Source: Enterobacter sp. Ag1 (GTDB lineage: Bacteria > Pseudomonadota > Gammaproteobacteria > Enterobacterales > Enterobacteriaceae). Taken from it: a DNA stretch of 64,000 bases. Location of the stretch: positions 62,001 to 126,000 of the forward strand of contig AKXM01000006.1 in the NCBI GenBank assembly GCA_000277545.1, given 5' to 3'. The translations under genes were made by a program, and so were the position numbers. Below are positions 9,881-16,710 of the stretch, one piece after another; position 1 is the first letter of the stretch; each line of letters begins with the position of its first letter. Under the pieces are notes generated by a model that was given only the letters and a program-made list of their open reading frames with translations, ran no database searches and was not told the origin of the DNA.

Positions 9881-9909
9881 AAGAAACGTTTTCTTGTAGA
9901 TTACTACAA
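9881..9909. promoter_or_regulatory. Two adjacent inverted repeats between regulator and permease genes
   Basis: AAGAAA-CGT-TTTCTT (9881-9895) abuts TTGTAG-ATTA-CTACAA (9894-9909), which ends directly at the regulator stop codon. Both are perfect six-base arms. They lie at the far end of the 138-base gap in front of the permease start, a suitable place for an operator of the CdaR-type regulator or a weak terminator of its gene. The repeats are seen; both roles are inferred. Confidence 0.35.
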
Positions 9910-9910
9910 A

Positions 9911-11038
9911 TCAGTCGCTGAGCTGCATACCAATAAACAGCTGAAGAGTCGAATCTAACTTATTAATATCTAAAGCCGTTATCGACTCTATTTTACTTAG
10001 CCGATAGCGCAATGTATTGACGTGAATATGCAGCAATTTTGTCGTTTGAGACAGATCACAATTCTGTTCAAAATAGCAGCGCAGCGTGCGGCGAAGCACG
10101 CCTTTCGGATCGGCTTCACAAAGCGTTTTCCATGCTCGCCCCATTTCCTCGGCCTGCCAGCTGCCGGAAAGTCCGTTGAGCAGCACAGGCAATAAAAGAT
10201 CCTGATAGTACAAAATCGACCGGCCAATTTTTTGCCGTGAAGCCATCTCATGCAGCGCTACGGCGCTAAGCCAGGAACGTCGTAACGCGTCGTCGCCGTC
10301 GAAGCATCCCCCAACTGACAGGGTGACTTCAAAATGCGCCAGCAGCTGAGAATGAAGTTTGCGCAGCGTTTTTTTCAGCAATGCCTGCCACTCCTCAGGC
10401 CGGCCACCGCCCAGGGGTAGTAGCATTGCGATTTGTTCAAAACCGAATGGCGTGACTAATGCCTGGCTGTCGTAGCCGCCAAGCCGCTCGAGCAGCTCCC
10501 GCTGACGCAAAACATCTCGAGAGGGAAAATGAATCATCAGCGCAACCCGTGGCAATTCAAGGTCTACGCCAAGGCCGCTGGCCATAGGGCGCAGTTCCGC
10601 CAGACATTGCTGGCCTGAAATAATCTGCGCGGCGAGCTGCTCCCGATAGCGCTTTTCCCACTGATTTTGCTCAAGCATTTCCGCCTGCTCAAGGATCAGC
10701 TCGGCCGCCATTTTGACAAGTTCGGCATAAGCCTGCACTTTCTCTGGCTCACCAGAAATCCCCACCACGCCAACGATTTTCTGGCGAAAGACGATGGGCA
10801 AATTAATACCGGGTTTAACCCCTTTCAGCCGCCGGGCAGAAGCTTCATCAATAACCACGGTCCGGTTTTCCGTCAGCGCCAGGACAGCACCTTCATGGCG
10901 CTGATACAGACGGCGTGGATCGCCAGAGGCAATAATCACCCCCTGCTCGCTCATCACATTCACCGAGTGATCGATGATGTTCATGGTGCGCTGGACAATT
11001 TGCCGGGCGGTATCTTCTTTCAGGCAAGAGGTCGTCAT
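9911..11038 (-). CDS. CdaR/PucR-type transcriptional regulator of the glycerate cluster
   Basis: The 375-residue protein aligns with E. coli CdaR (sugar diacid regulator) along its length. The N-terminal sugar-diacid recognition domain (about 5-135) includes INLPIVFRQKIVGVVGISGEPEKV. A variable middle follows, and the C-terminal PucR-type helix-turn-helix (about 310-370) contains LLHIHVNTLRYRLSKIESI. CdaR activates glucarate, galactarate and glycerate genes in E. coli. Similarity is clearly partial, so this may be a paralogue, not the CdaR orthologue. It likely controls the permease and kinase genes downstream on the same strand, with glycerate as a plausible effector; this is inference. Confidence 0.85.
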   Translation of the reverse strand: MTTSCLKEDTARQIVQRTMNIIDHSVNVMSEQGVIIASGDPRRLYQRHEGAVLALTENRTVVIDEASARRLKGVKPGINLPIVFRQKIVGVVGISGEPEKVQAYAELVKMAAELILEQAEMLEQNQWEKRYREQLAAQIISGQQCLAELRPMASGLGVDLELPRVALMIHFPSRDVLRQRELLERLGGYDSQALVTPFGFEQIAMLLPLGGGRPEEWQALLKKTLRKLHSQLLAHFEVTLSVGGCFDGDDALRRSWLSAVALHEMASRQKIGRSILYYQDLLLPVLLNGLSGSWQAEEMGRAWKTLCEADPKGVLRRTLRCYFEQNCDLSQTTKLLHIHVNTLRYRLSKIESITALDINKLDSTLQLFIGMQLSD

Positions 11039-11084
11039 AGCGTTTACCTTGTCGTGGAGAGCGCGCGAGTGCGTTGGATGCGGC

Positions 11085-11813
11085 TTATTTTAAATTGTGC
11101 TGCTCAAGGAATGACTCTCCGCCCAGCTGGCGCATCTGTCGCAAAATCCACTGCTGGCGCTGACGAATATAGCCTGAAGGCGCATTAGCCTTAAAACGAA
11201 TTGGGTTAGGCAGGACGGCGGCGAGCAGCGCTGCTTCGGCAGGTGTCAGGCGGCTAGCTGGCTTGTTGAAGTAACGACGGGAGGCTTCTTCCACGCCGAA
11301 AACACCTTCACCAAATTCGGCAATATTGAGATACACCGTCAGAATACGTCGCTTGCTCCACGCGGTTTCGAGCCCCACCGTGAGGCCGGCTTCCAGCCCT
11401 TTACGTAGCCAGCTCCGTCCATCCCACAGGAACAAATTTTTTGCGGTTTGCTGGGAAAGCGTCGACGCGCCTCGTACCCTATTTTCGTTGCGTTCATTAT
11501 GGGCCAGCGCCTTTTCGATGGCATCAGTATCAAAGCCCCAGTGCACGGGAAATTTTTGATCTTCAGAGGCGATCACTGCCAGCCCCATCCACGGCGAAAT
11601 ATCATCCATGGAAACCCAGTCAGAATGGGCAACATAACCGAAGTTACCGCTGAACCACGCGCTGAACTGCCGCTCCACCATCACTGCGGAAAACGGCACC
11701 GGGAGGAAGCGGAAGACCAGGATGCCCATGAACCAAATCGCCAAAACCGCCAGAACCGCTTTTAACAGCCAGCGTTTAACCCACTGCCACGGCGCGAAAC
11801 GCCCTTTACTCAT
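11085..11813 (-). CDS. mtgA: Monofunctional peptidoglycan glycosyltransferase MtgA
   Basis: Polymerises lipid II into glycan strands at the periplasmic face without a transpeptidase domain. The 242-residue protein has an N-terminal membrane anchor (about 16-36) and the GT51 motifs [13 protein letters not shown] with catalytic Glu84, and [17 protein letters not shown]. The [15 protein letters not shown] motif and the later [20 protein letters not shown] motif are also present. Length equals E. coli MtgA. Its start overlaps the elbB stop by four bases, so the two are co-translated. Confidence 0.97.
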   Translation of the reverse strand: MSKGRFAPWQWVKRWLLKAVLAVLAIWFMGILVFRFLPVPFSAVMVERQFSAWFSGNFGYVAHSDWVSMDDISPWMGLAVIASEDQKFPVHWGFDTDAIEKALAHNERNENRVRGASTLSQQTAKNLFLWDGRSWLRKGLEAGLTVGLETAWSKRRILTVYLNIAEFGEGVFGVEEASRRYFNKPASRLTPAEAALLAAVLPNPIRFKANAPSGYIRQRQQWILRQMRQLGGESFLEQHNLK

Positions 11814-12463
11814 GCGCTAAGTTCCAGCACGCGGGCAACCAACTTGTCGATCCCGGCAGCGGCCTCAGCGATATTTTGCGCGAGCATGTAAGCAGGAGTG
11901 GTGACAACCTTCTGTTCTTCGTCCACCACGATATCATCCACCGGGCAAGGGATGTGTTCTGCCCCCATGGCTTCCAGTAACTCTGCGGTATCGATGTCGG
12001 TGCCGATGGTCAGACGCACAGGCATATCCAGAATCTTTGGCAGCATCGCCGGGGCAATACACATAAAACCGAGCGGCTTGCCCTGTTCGTGGCATTCCCG
12101 TGCAACGCGACGGAGTTCGGCATCAACCTCACAATCTGCCCCCTTTGAAGCAAAAGTGCTTAGATTTTTCGCCGCGCCAAAACCGCCGGGCACAATCAAT
12201 GCGTCAAGGTTTTCAGACAAAGCTTCACGCAACGGCTGAATATTGCCACGAGTAATACGCGCAGCCTCCACCAGCACGTCGCGAGTTTCTGCTGCAGCTT
12301 CGCCGGTTAAATGATCGATCACGTCAGACTGAGGTTTATCCGGCGCGAAGCAAACGGCTTCCGCACCAGCGCGAGAAATGGCCAACAGCGTTAATACGGC
12401 CTCATGAATCTCACTGCCGTCATAAACCCCACAGCCGCTCAGCACTACGCCTATTTTTTTCAT
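11810..12463 (-). CDS. elbB: ElbB, DJ-1/PfpI-superfamily protein (glyoxalase-like)
   Basis: The 217-residue product belongs to the DJ-1/PfpI fold, with [14 protein letters not shown] near the start and the nucleophile-elbow Cys in GFMCIAPAM. In E. coli ElbB (YhbL, also called sigma cross-reacting protein 27A) has been linked to isoprenoid biosynthesis and has reported glyoxalase activity; its main role is unclear. It is paired with mtgA as in E. coli. The start at 12463 is followed upstream by the arcZ promoter region on the opposite strand. Confidence 0.95.
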   Translation of the reverse strand: MKKIGVVLSGCGVYDGSEIHEAVLTLLAISRAGAEAVCFAPDKPQSDVIDHLTGEAAAETRDVLVEAARITRGNIQPLREALSENLDALIVPGGFGAAKNLSTFASKGADCEVDAELRRVARECHEQGKPLGFMCIAPAMLPKILDMPVRLTIGTDIDTAELLEAMGAEHIPCPVDDIVVDEEQKVVTTPAYMLAQNIAEAAAGIDKLVARVLELSA

Positions 12464-12582
12464 CCGTCAGTTCCTTTTCGTTCCGGGTGAATCAGTATCA
12501 GCCACGTTAATTTGATCGCTATGCTTCACATATTTTACTGATTCACGTAACAAATATTTTAAGGTTTGCTATCTTATATGGC

Positions 12583-12704
12583 TGACAGCCCGCGAATTGC
12601 TGGTTGTGCCGTTCAATAATTCAACGCTAAAAAAGGCGCAACCCTGTTTTCCCTGGTGTTGGCGCAGTATTCGCGCACCCCGGCCTGGCCGGGGTCATTT
12701 TTTT
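12583..12704 (+). ncRNA. arcZ: ArcZ, Hfq-dependent small regulatory RNA
   Basis: The gap between elbB and arcB carries ArcZ (SraH/RyhA) on the plus strand, opposite both neighbours, as in E. coli. The conserved target-pairing core CCCTGGTGTTGGCGCAGTAT (12651-12670) is followed by TCGCGCACCCCGG and a terminator hairpin. As I remember the E. coli RNA, this 3' half is nearly identical while the 5' half here has diverged. This fits the known processing that releases the active 3' fragment of about 56 nt (here starting near 12649). The 5' end is an estimate from a -10-like TATCTT at 12570-12575. In E. coli ArcZ activates rpoS translation, represses flhDC and other mRNAs, and is itself repressed by ArcA-ArcB. 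Confidence 0.92.
12677..12704 (+). terminator. Rho-independent terminator of arcZ
   Basis: The stem ACCCCGG...CCGGGGT (12677-12695) is followed by CA and seven T (12698-12704). The stem and tract overlap the arcB stop codon and last codons on the other strand, so the 3' ends of ArcZ and arcB mRNA are complementary. Confidence 0.9.
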
Positions 12705-15037
12705 CCAGCTTCCGCAACCCACGCTTTTAATACGCTAACGTCATGTTGCCACTCTTGTTTCAGCTCTTCGATCCATTCACCGACATTATCAGACCACGCA
12801 GGCAAGTCCGGGGACTGAATTTGCTGGGCAACCTGCTGTAAATGCCGCAAACCAACGGAGCCTGCCGCACCTTTAATTTTATGCCCCTCTTCCACCACGC
12901 CTTTGTTATCCCGCGCGGTCATATTGGAATCGAGCACCTCTAAATAACCCGGCATCATTTTTTCAAACATCGCCAGGCCATCGGTAATGAGTTTTGGGCC
13001 CACCAGCTCGATATATTGTTCGAGCATCGGAATATCGAGTAATGCTTGCTGTTTTTCACTATCGACTTTTGTCACCACAGGCTCCTTATCCGTTATCTGC
13101 TTATCCCAGAATTTTTGGATCATCGACATCAAGGCCGGTACGGCGAGCGGCTTACTCAGCACGTCATCCATTCCGGCCTCAAGATACTCAGTCTTGTTTT
13201 TCAGCACGTTGGCCGTGAGCGCCACCAGCGGCGGTAGTTCCTCTTTGCTAAAGCGTTTATTCAGCTCGCGAGAAATATCAAGCCCGGTCATATCCGGCAA
13301 CTGGATATCCAGCAGCACAAGGTCATATTCGCCCGGTATAAACATCTCCAGCGCATCTTTCCCAGTCATTGCTACGTCAACGCTATTGCCAAGCTTCTCG
13401 AGTACAGAACGCGCCACGATGACGTTAAGCTCAATATCCTCCACCAGCAGCACATGCAGGGCTGGCAGCGGCATATCGTCATCTTCCAGCGTGTCTTCCA
13501 CTTCCTCAGCCACGCTCGGCGCCTGAACGGTCAGCGTGAACAGCGAACCTTCACCCGGCTTGCTGGTCACGGTAATATCCCCGCCCATGCTTTTTGCCAG
13601 ACGGCGAGAAACCGCCAGCCCAATCCCCGTTCCTGTCGCGGGCTTGCCGCCGTGACTGTCTTTAACCTGATAGTACATAGCAAAGATTTTGTCCTGCTCG
13701 TCCACCGGAATGCCAATCCCGGAGTCCTGAACCTCAAAGCGCAGGCAGCTCTCTTCTTCGTAACGAACGCGTACCGTGACTAATCCCCCTTTCGGCGTGA
13801 ACTTCACGGCATTGCTGATCAGGTTCCAGAGGATCTGGCGCAGACGCGTCCCGTCCGTCACCACCTTGTGCGGCAGCGGCAGCGCTGGGTCCATCACAAA
13901 TGACAGCCCTTTCTGCTGAGCCTGCAGGCCTGAGAGGTTTTCCAGATCGGCAAGGAAGCTGGTGAAATCCACCGGCTGGTTATCGAGCTGCACTTTGCGG
14001 CGCTCGAGCTTATCCATATCAATGATATCGTTAAAAATATTTCCCAGCGTGATGGCCGACACGTGGATCGTTTTCAGATAATGGGTCTGCTCGGCGGTGA
14101 GATCGGTGTCCAGCAGAATACGGCTCAGGCCGACAATGCCATTTAGCGGCGTACGCAGCTCGTGGCTAATGGTGGAGATGAAGGTGGTTTTATCCCGGCT
14201 CGCACGCTCCAGCGCGTCCTGATAGCGTTTACGCTCGGTAATATCGCGGCCAAAGCCCATCAGCCCGTGGCGTTTACCGACGCGGTCGTAATAAGGCACT
14301 TTACGAATTTCAAAGCAGGCTTTACGGCCATCCGGGTAATCCAGCCACTGCTCATAGGTCAGAGAGACATTATGACGAAACACTTTTTCGTCTGTTTCCA
14401 GCACTTTCTCAGCGGCTTCGGCAGAGTACACATCCTGCGGCTTGAGATGGATAAGCTGTTTCTCGCTCTTGCCGGTCAGCAGCTCCATCGCCCGGTTGCA
14501 GCCTGAAAACTCCCGGTCTTCGTTGCGGTAGAAGACCAGATCGGGCGAAGCATCAAGGAAAGAGCGCAGGAAAGAGGATTGTTGCTCAAGCCGGATTTGC
14601 GTCTCTTCACGCTCCTGCATCTCAACTTTGAGCTGCTCCAGCATGGTCTGGCGCTCGGCCTCCGCTTTGACACGGTCGGCGATTTCCTGGTTTAGCTGGG
14701 CGATATTGTCCTTAAGCTGCACGTTCAGAATGAGGTCTCGCTCGCGCATCTCCTCCAGCTTTTCCACCAGCTTCGACAGCCGCTGCCTGGACTCCTCAAG
14801 CTGTTCAACCACAACCGACAGGAAGTAAACCGCCCAGGGCGTAATCAATAAACCAAAGAAGATAGAGCGGACAACGTCGATACTTTCAACCTGGCCGCTC
14901 AGCAGCATGGTGACGGCCATTTGCACCACCATCGCCAGCACGACCAGCGCCGAGGCCAGCAGCAGGGAGAAGCGCACCAGCCCCAGCTTCACCATAAGAT
15001 CAACGTAATACTGCGCCAATAACCGAATTTGCTTCAT
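12695..15037 (-). CDS. arcB: Aerobic respiration control sensor kinase ArcB
   Basis: Hybrid sensor kinase that responds to the redox state of the quinone pool and phosphorylates ArcA (elsewhere). The 780 residues show two N-terminal membrane segments (about 22-47 and 57-77), a coiled-coil linker (about 78-155), and a PAS domain with the redox cysteines Cys180 and Cys241 at the E. coli positions. The HisKA motif FISTISHELRTPLNG follows, with His292. An ATPase domain has DSGIGIP and GTGIGLAVSRRL, and a receiver has LVLLDIQLPDM (Asp near 576). The C-terminal HPt domain has EEGHKIKGAAGSVG (His near 718). All phosphorelay residues are intact. It is two residues longer than I recall for E. coli. 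Confidence 0.98.
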   Translation of the reverse strand: MKQIRLLAQYYVDLMVKLGLVRFSLLLASALVVLAMVVQMAVTMLLSGQVESIDVVRSIFFGLLITPWAVYFLSVVVEQLEESRQRLSKLVEKLEEMRERDLILNVQLKDNIAQLNQEIADRVKAEAERQTMLEQLKVEMQEREETQIRLEQQSSFLRSFLDASPDLVFYRNEDREFSGCNRAMELLTGKSEKQLIHLKPQDVYSAEAAEKVLETDEKVFRHNVSLTYEQWLDYPDGRKACFEIRKVPYYDRVGKRHGLMGFGRDITERKRYQDALERASRDKTTFISTISHELRTPLNGIVGLSRILLDTDLTAEQTHYLKTIHVSAITLGNIFNDIIDMDKLERRKVQLDNQPVDFTSFLADLENLSGLQAQQKGLSFVMDPALPLPHKVVTDGTRLRQILWNLISNAVKFTPKGGLVTVRVRYEEESCLRFEVQDSGIGIPVDEQDKIFAMYYQVKDSHGGKPATGTGIGLAVSRRLAKSMGGDITVTSKPGEGSLFTLTVQAPSVAEEVEDTLEDDDMPLPALHVLLVEDIELNVIVARSVLEKLGNSVDVAMTGKDALEMFIPGEYDLVLLDIQLPDMTGLDISRELNKRFSKEELPPLVALTANVLKNKTEYLEAGMDDVLSKPLAVPALMSMIQKFWDKQITDKEPVVTKVDSEKQQALLDIPMLEQYIELVGPKLITDGLAMFEKMMPGYLEVLDSNMTARDNKGVVEEGHKIKGAAGSVGLRHLQQVAQQIQSPDLPAWSDNVGEWIEELKQEWQHDVSVLKAWVAEAGKK

Positions 15038-15098
15038 GGAACGATTCCTTCGCCTTGGATGCGCTAAATATACCGCAAAAAGGAACCGGGCTCAGGAT

Positions 15099-16031
15099 TT
15101 ACGAAAGAACTGAGAGATCCCACGGCGTACCCAGCGCTGACCCCTGCGCCCCGTGCGTCAGCAAATACCTGTCGATATCCACCATCGCGGCCCAGCGGTT
15201 CTCACACCATAAAGGCGCAAGCAAGGTTGGGCGCCGGGCATTAGCCGAAATACGATGGAACACGACATCAAGCGGTGTATGGCGAATCATTTCTCCCGCG
15301 GTGACGACATACTCATCCAGCGCGATCCCCTCAAGGCGACCAGCCCGCCAGCTTTTGGCCATTATGCTGCCGTCAACGATATGCAAAGGATGCAGCTTCA
15401 GGCCGTCCACACCGGTTTCAACCACTTTCTCCAGCGTGTCCATACATTGCTGCTGGCCTTCACCCGGTAAACCGACAATAAGATGGCTGCAAACTTTTAA
15501 ACCTCTCGCTCGGGCCCGGCGGGTAGTTTCCTGATAACAGGCAAAATCGTGCCCCCGGTTGATACGGTGCAGCGTTTTGTCATTCGCCGTCTGTAACCCC
15601 AGCTCCAGCCATACCTCATAGCCCTGTGCATGATAATCGCTTAGCAAATCCAGCACGCTGTCGGGCACGCAGTCAGGCCGGGTACCGACGCACAGCCCCA
15701 CGATGCTGGTCTGGCTCACCGCCTGCTGGTACATCGACCGCAACACCTGCACTTCAGCCCAGGTGCTGGTATAGGCCTGGAAATAGGCCAGATAACGCTG
15801 AGCGCGGTTCACCCGGCTGGCCTGGTGTGCGAGCTGCTCAGCGATGGAATTGTGCTGCTGCGTTTCGTCAGCGAAAGAGGCCACGTTGCAAAAAGTACAG
15901 CCGCCTCGCCCGATAGTCCCATCGCGATTGGGGCAACTGAAACCACCATGCAGCGTGAGTTTATGGACTTTTTGCCCATAGCGACGAGAGAGATCGCCGC
16001 CAAACATATTGACTAATTTCTGTAACTGCAT
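15099..16031 (-). CDS. yhcC: YhcC, radical SAM family protein
   Basis: Predicted radical S-adenosylmethionine enzyme of 310 residues, of the TIGR01212 family related to Elp3. The iron-sulfur cysteines appear to be Cys33, Cys45 and Cys48 in FSCPNRDGTIGRGGCTFC. Later motifs such as GLQTANDKTLHRINRGHDF and HLIVGLPGEG are also conserved. The substrate is not known. The Met at 16031 (MQLQKLVNMFGGD) matches the E. coli start; the frame extends to 16085 without support. It lies upstream of the gltB regulatory gap and is divergent from it. Confidence 0.95.
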   Translation of the reverse strand: MQLQKLVNMFGGDLSRRYGQKVHKLTLHGGFSCPNRDGTIGRGGCTFCNVASFADETQQHNSIAEQLAHQASRVNRAQRYLAYFQAYTSTWAEVQVLRSMYQQAVSQTSIVGLCVGTRPDCVPDSVLDLLSDYHAQGYEVWLELGLQTANDKTLHRINRGHDFACYQETTRRARARGLKVCSHLIVGLPGEGQQQCMDTLEKVVETGVDGLKLHPLHIVDGSIMAKSWRAGRLEGIALDEYVVTAGEMIRHTPLDVVFHRISANARRPTLLAPLWCENRWAAMVDIDRYLLTHGAQGSALGTPWDLSVLS

Positions 16032-16270
16032 AATCTGATGGGCCGTCCCGAAAAAGGGACCTAGCCTGCCATTTTCTTCTCGCACCGGCGATGACCTGGA
16101 TCAATCGCTTTGGCGCAGCCTTATCCATTGCATATAAACTCAAAATAAGTGCAACTCTATTCACATAGCACTTGATTACTTTTCCTTATGACGCCGCCCT
16201 TTATTTAAAGAATATGACGAACGGTGAAAAACAGTGTCATGCTGCACTCCGCGGGGGTTAAGCAGCATAT

Positions 16271-16300
16271 CATGCTGGCAATATCATTCATACCAGCATG
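16271..16300. repeat. Inverted repeat upstream of gltB
   Basis: CATGCTGG (16271-16278) and CCAGCATG (16293-16300) are perfect eight-base arms around a 14-base AT-rich loop. There is no T-tract after either arm, so it is not an obvious terminator. Its use as an operator or RNA structure is unknown. Confidence 0.5.
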
Positions 16301-16453
16301 GTCTGGAGTTTCACGGCCTTTCGGATAGTGAGGACGATCACATAACACTCGGCGTTCACCGTCGTCCCCTCACAGCCAAAAAAGCAAAAAAAACCATTAA
16401 ATTCATTTAATTAAGCCACTCTTAGTACGATTCCGTATAAATAAGAATGCCAT

Positions 16454-16482
16454 TTGACCTGTGTGCTCTTTCCCGATAAGTT
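16454..16482 (+). promoter_or_regulatory. Candidate sigma-70 promoter of gltBD
   Basis: TTGACC (16454-16459, five of six consensus bases) is separated by 17 bases from TAAGTT (16477-16482, weak). Transcription would start near 16489 and leave a leader of about 220 nt that includes the small ORF at 16624. A second possible -10, TATAAA at 16436-16441, has no good -35 partner. Confidence 0.4.
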
Positions 16483-16623
16483 GGAAATCCGCTGGAAGCT
16501 TTCTGGATGGGTTCTGTGCCCATCATATTTATGCAGTAATTGAGATTCCCTCTAAAGCAAGTCCTCAACACTTGTGACACCGGATACGTTGGACATTAAG
16601 AGGGCGACACGCGAGGCAAGCGT

Positions 16624-16689
16624 ATGATGCGCAAACCCCGTCGCCATGCCCTTGCTGCGTCCACGCGCAAACGGTTGGGAGTAACGTAG
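16624..16689 (+). CDS. Small basic upstream ORF (21 codons) in the gltB leader
   Basis: The ORF encodes 21 residues beginning MMRKPRRHAL, with seven Arg/Lys in total. GAGG (16613-16616) stands seven bases before the first ATG (16624); a second ATG follows at 16627. The TAG stop is six bases before the GGGGAGG Shine-Dalgarno of gltB, so translational coupling is possible. As I remember it, older E. coli annotation gave GltB an N-terminal extension starting MTRKPRRHAL in the same relative position. Here an in-frame stop separates it from gltB. The peptide start is therefore conserved although it cannot be part of GltB. Expression is not proven. Confidence 0.5.
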   Translation: MMRKPRRHALAASTRKRLGVT

Positions 16690-16710
16690 AGCCTGGGGAG
16701 GTTCACTGAT

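Larger units (their letters stand above)
16032..16623 (+). promoter_or_regulatory. Long regulatory gap upstream of gltBD
   Basis: No protein gene is supported over the 679 bases between yhcC and gltB apart from a small ORF at 16624. The stretch 16385-16445 is AT-rich with A-tracts, consistent with the Lrp and IHF control known for gltBDF in E. coli; I could not place individual sites. A dyad at about 16328-16371 pairs GTGAGG-ACGA with TCGT-CC-CCTCAC, leaving a two-base bulge. A tighter hairpin lies at 16271-16300 and a candidate promoter at 16454-16482. Confidence 0.5.
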
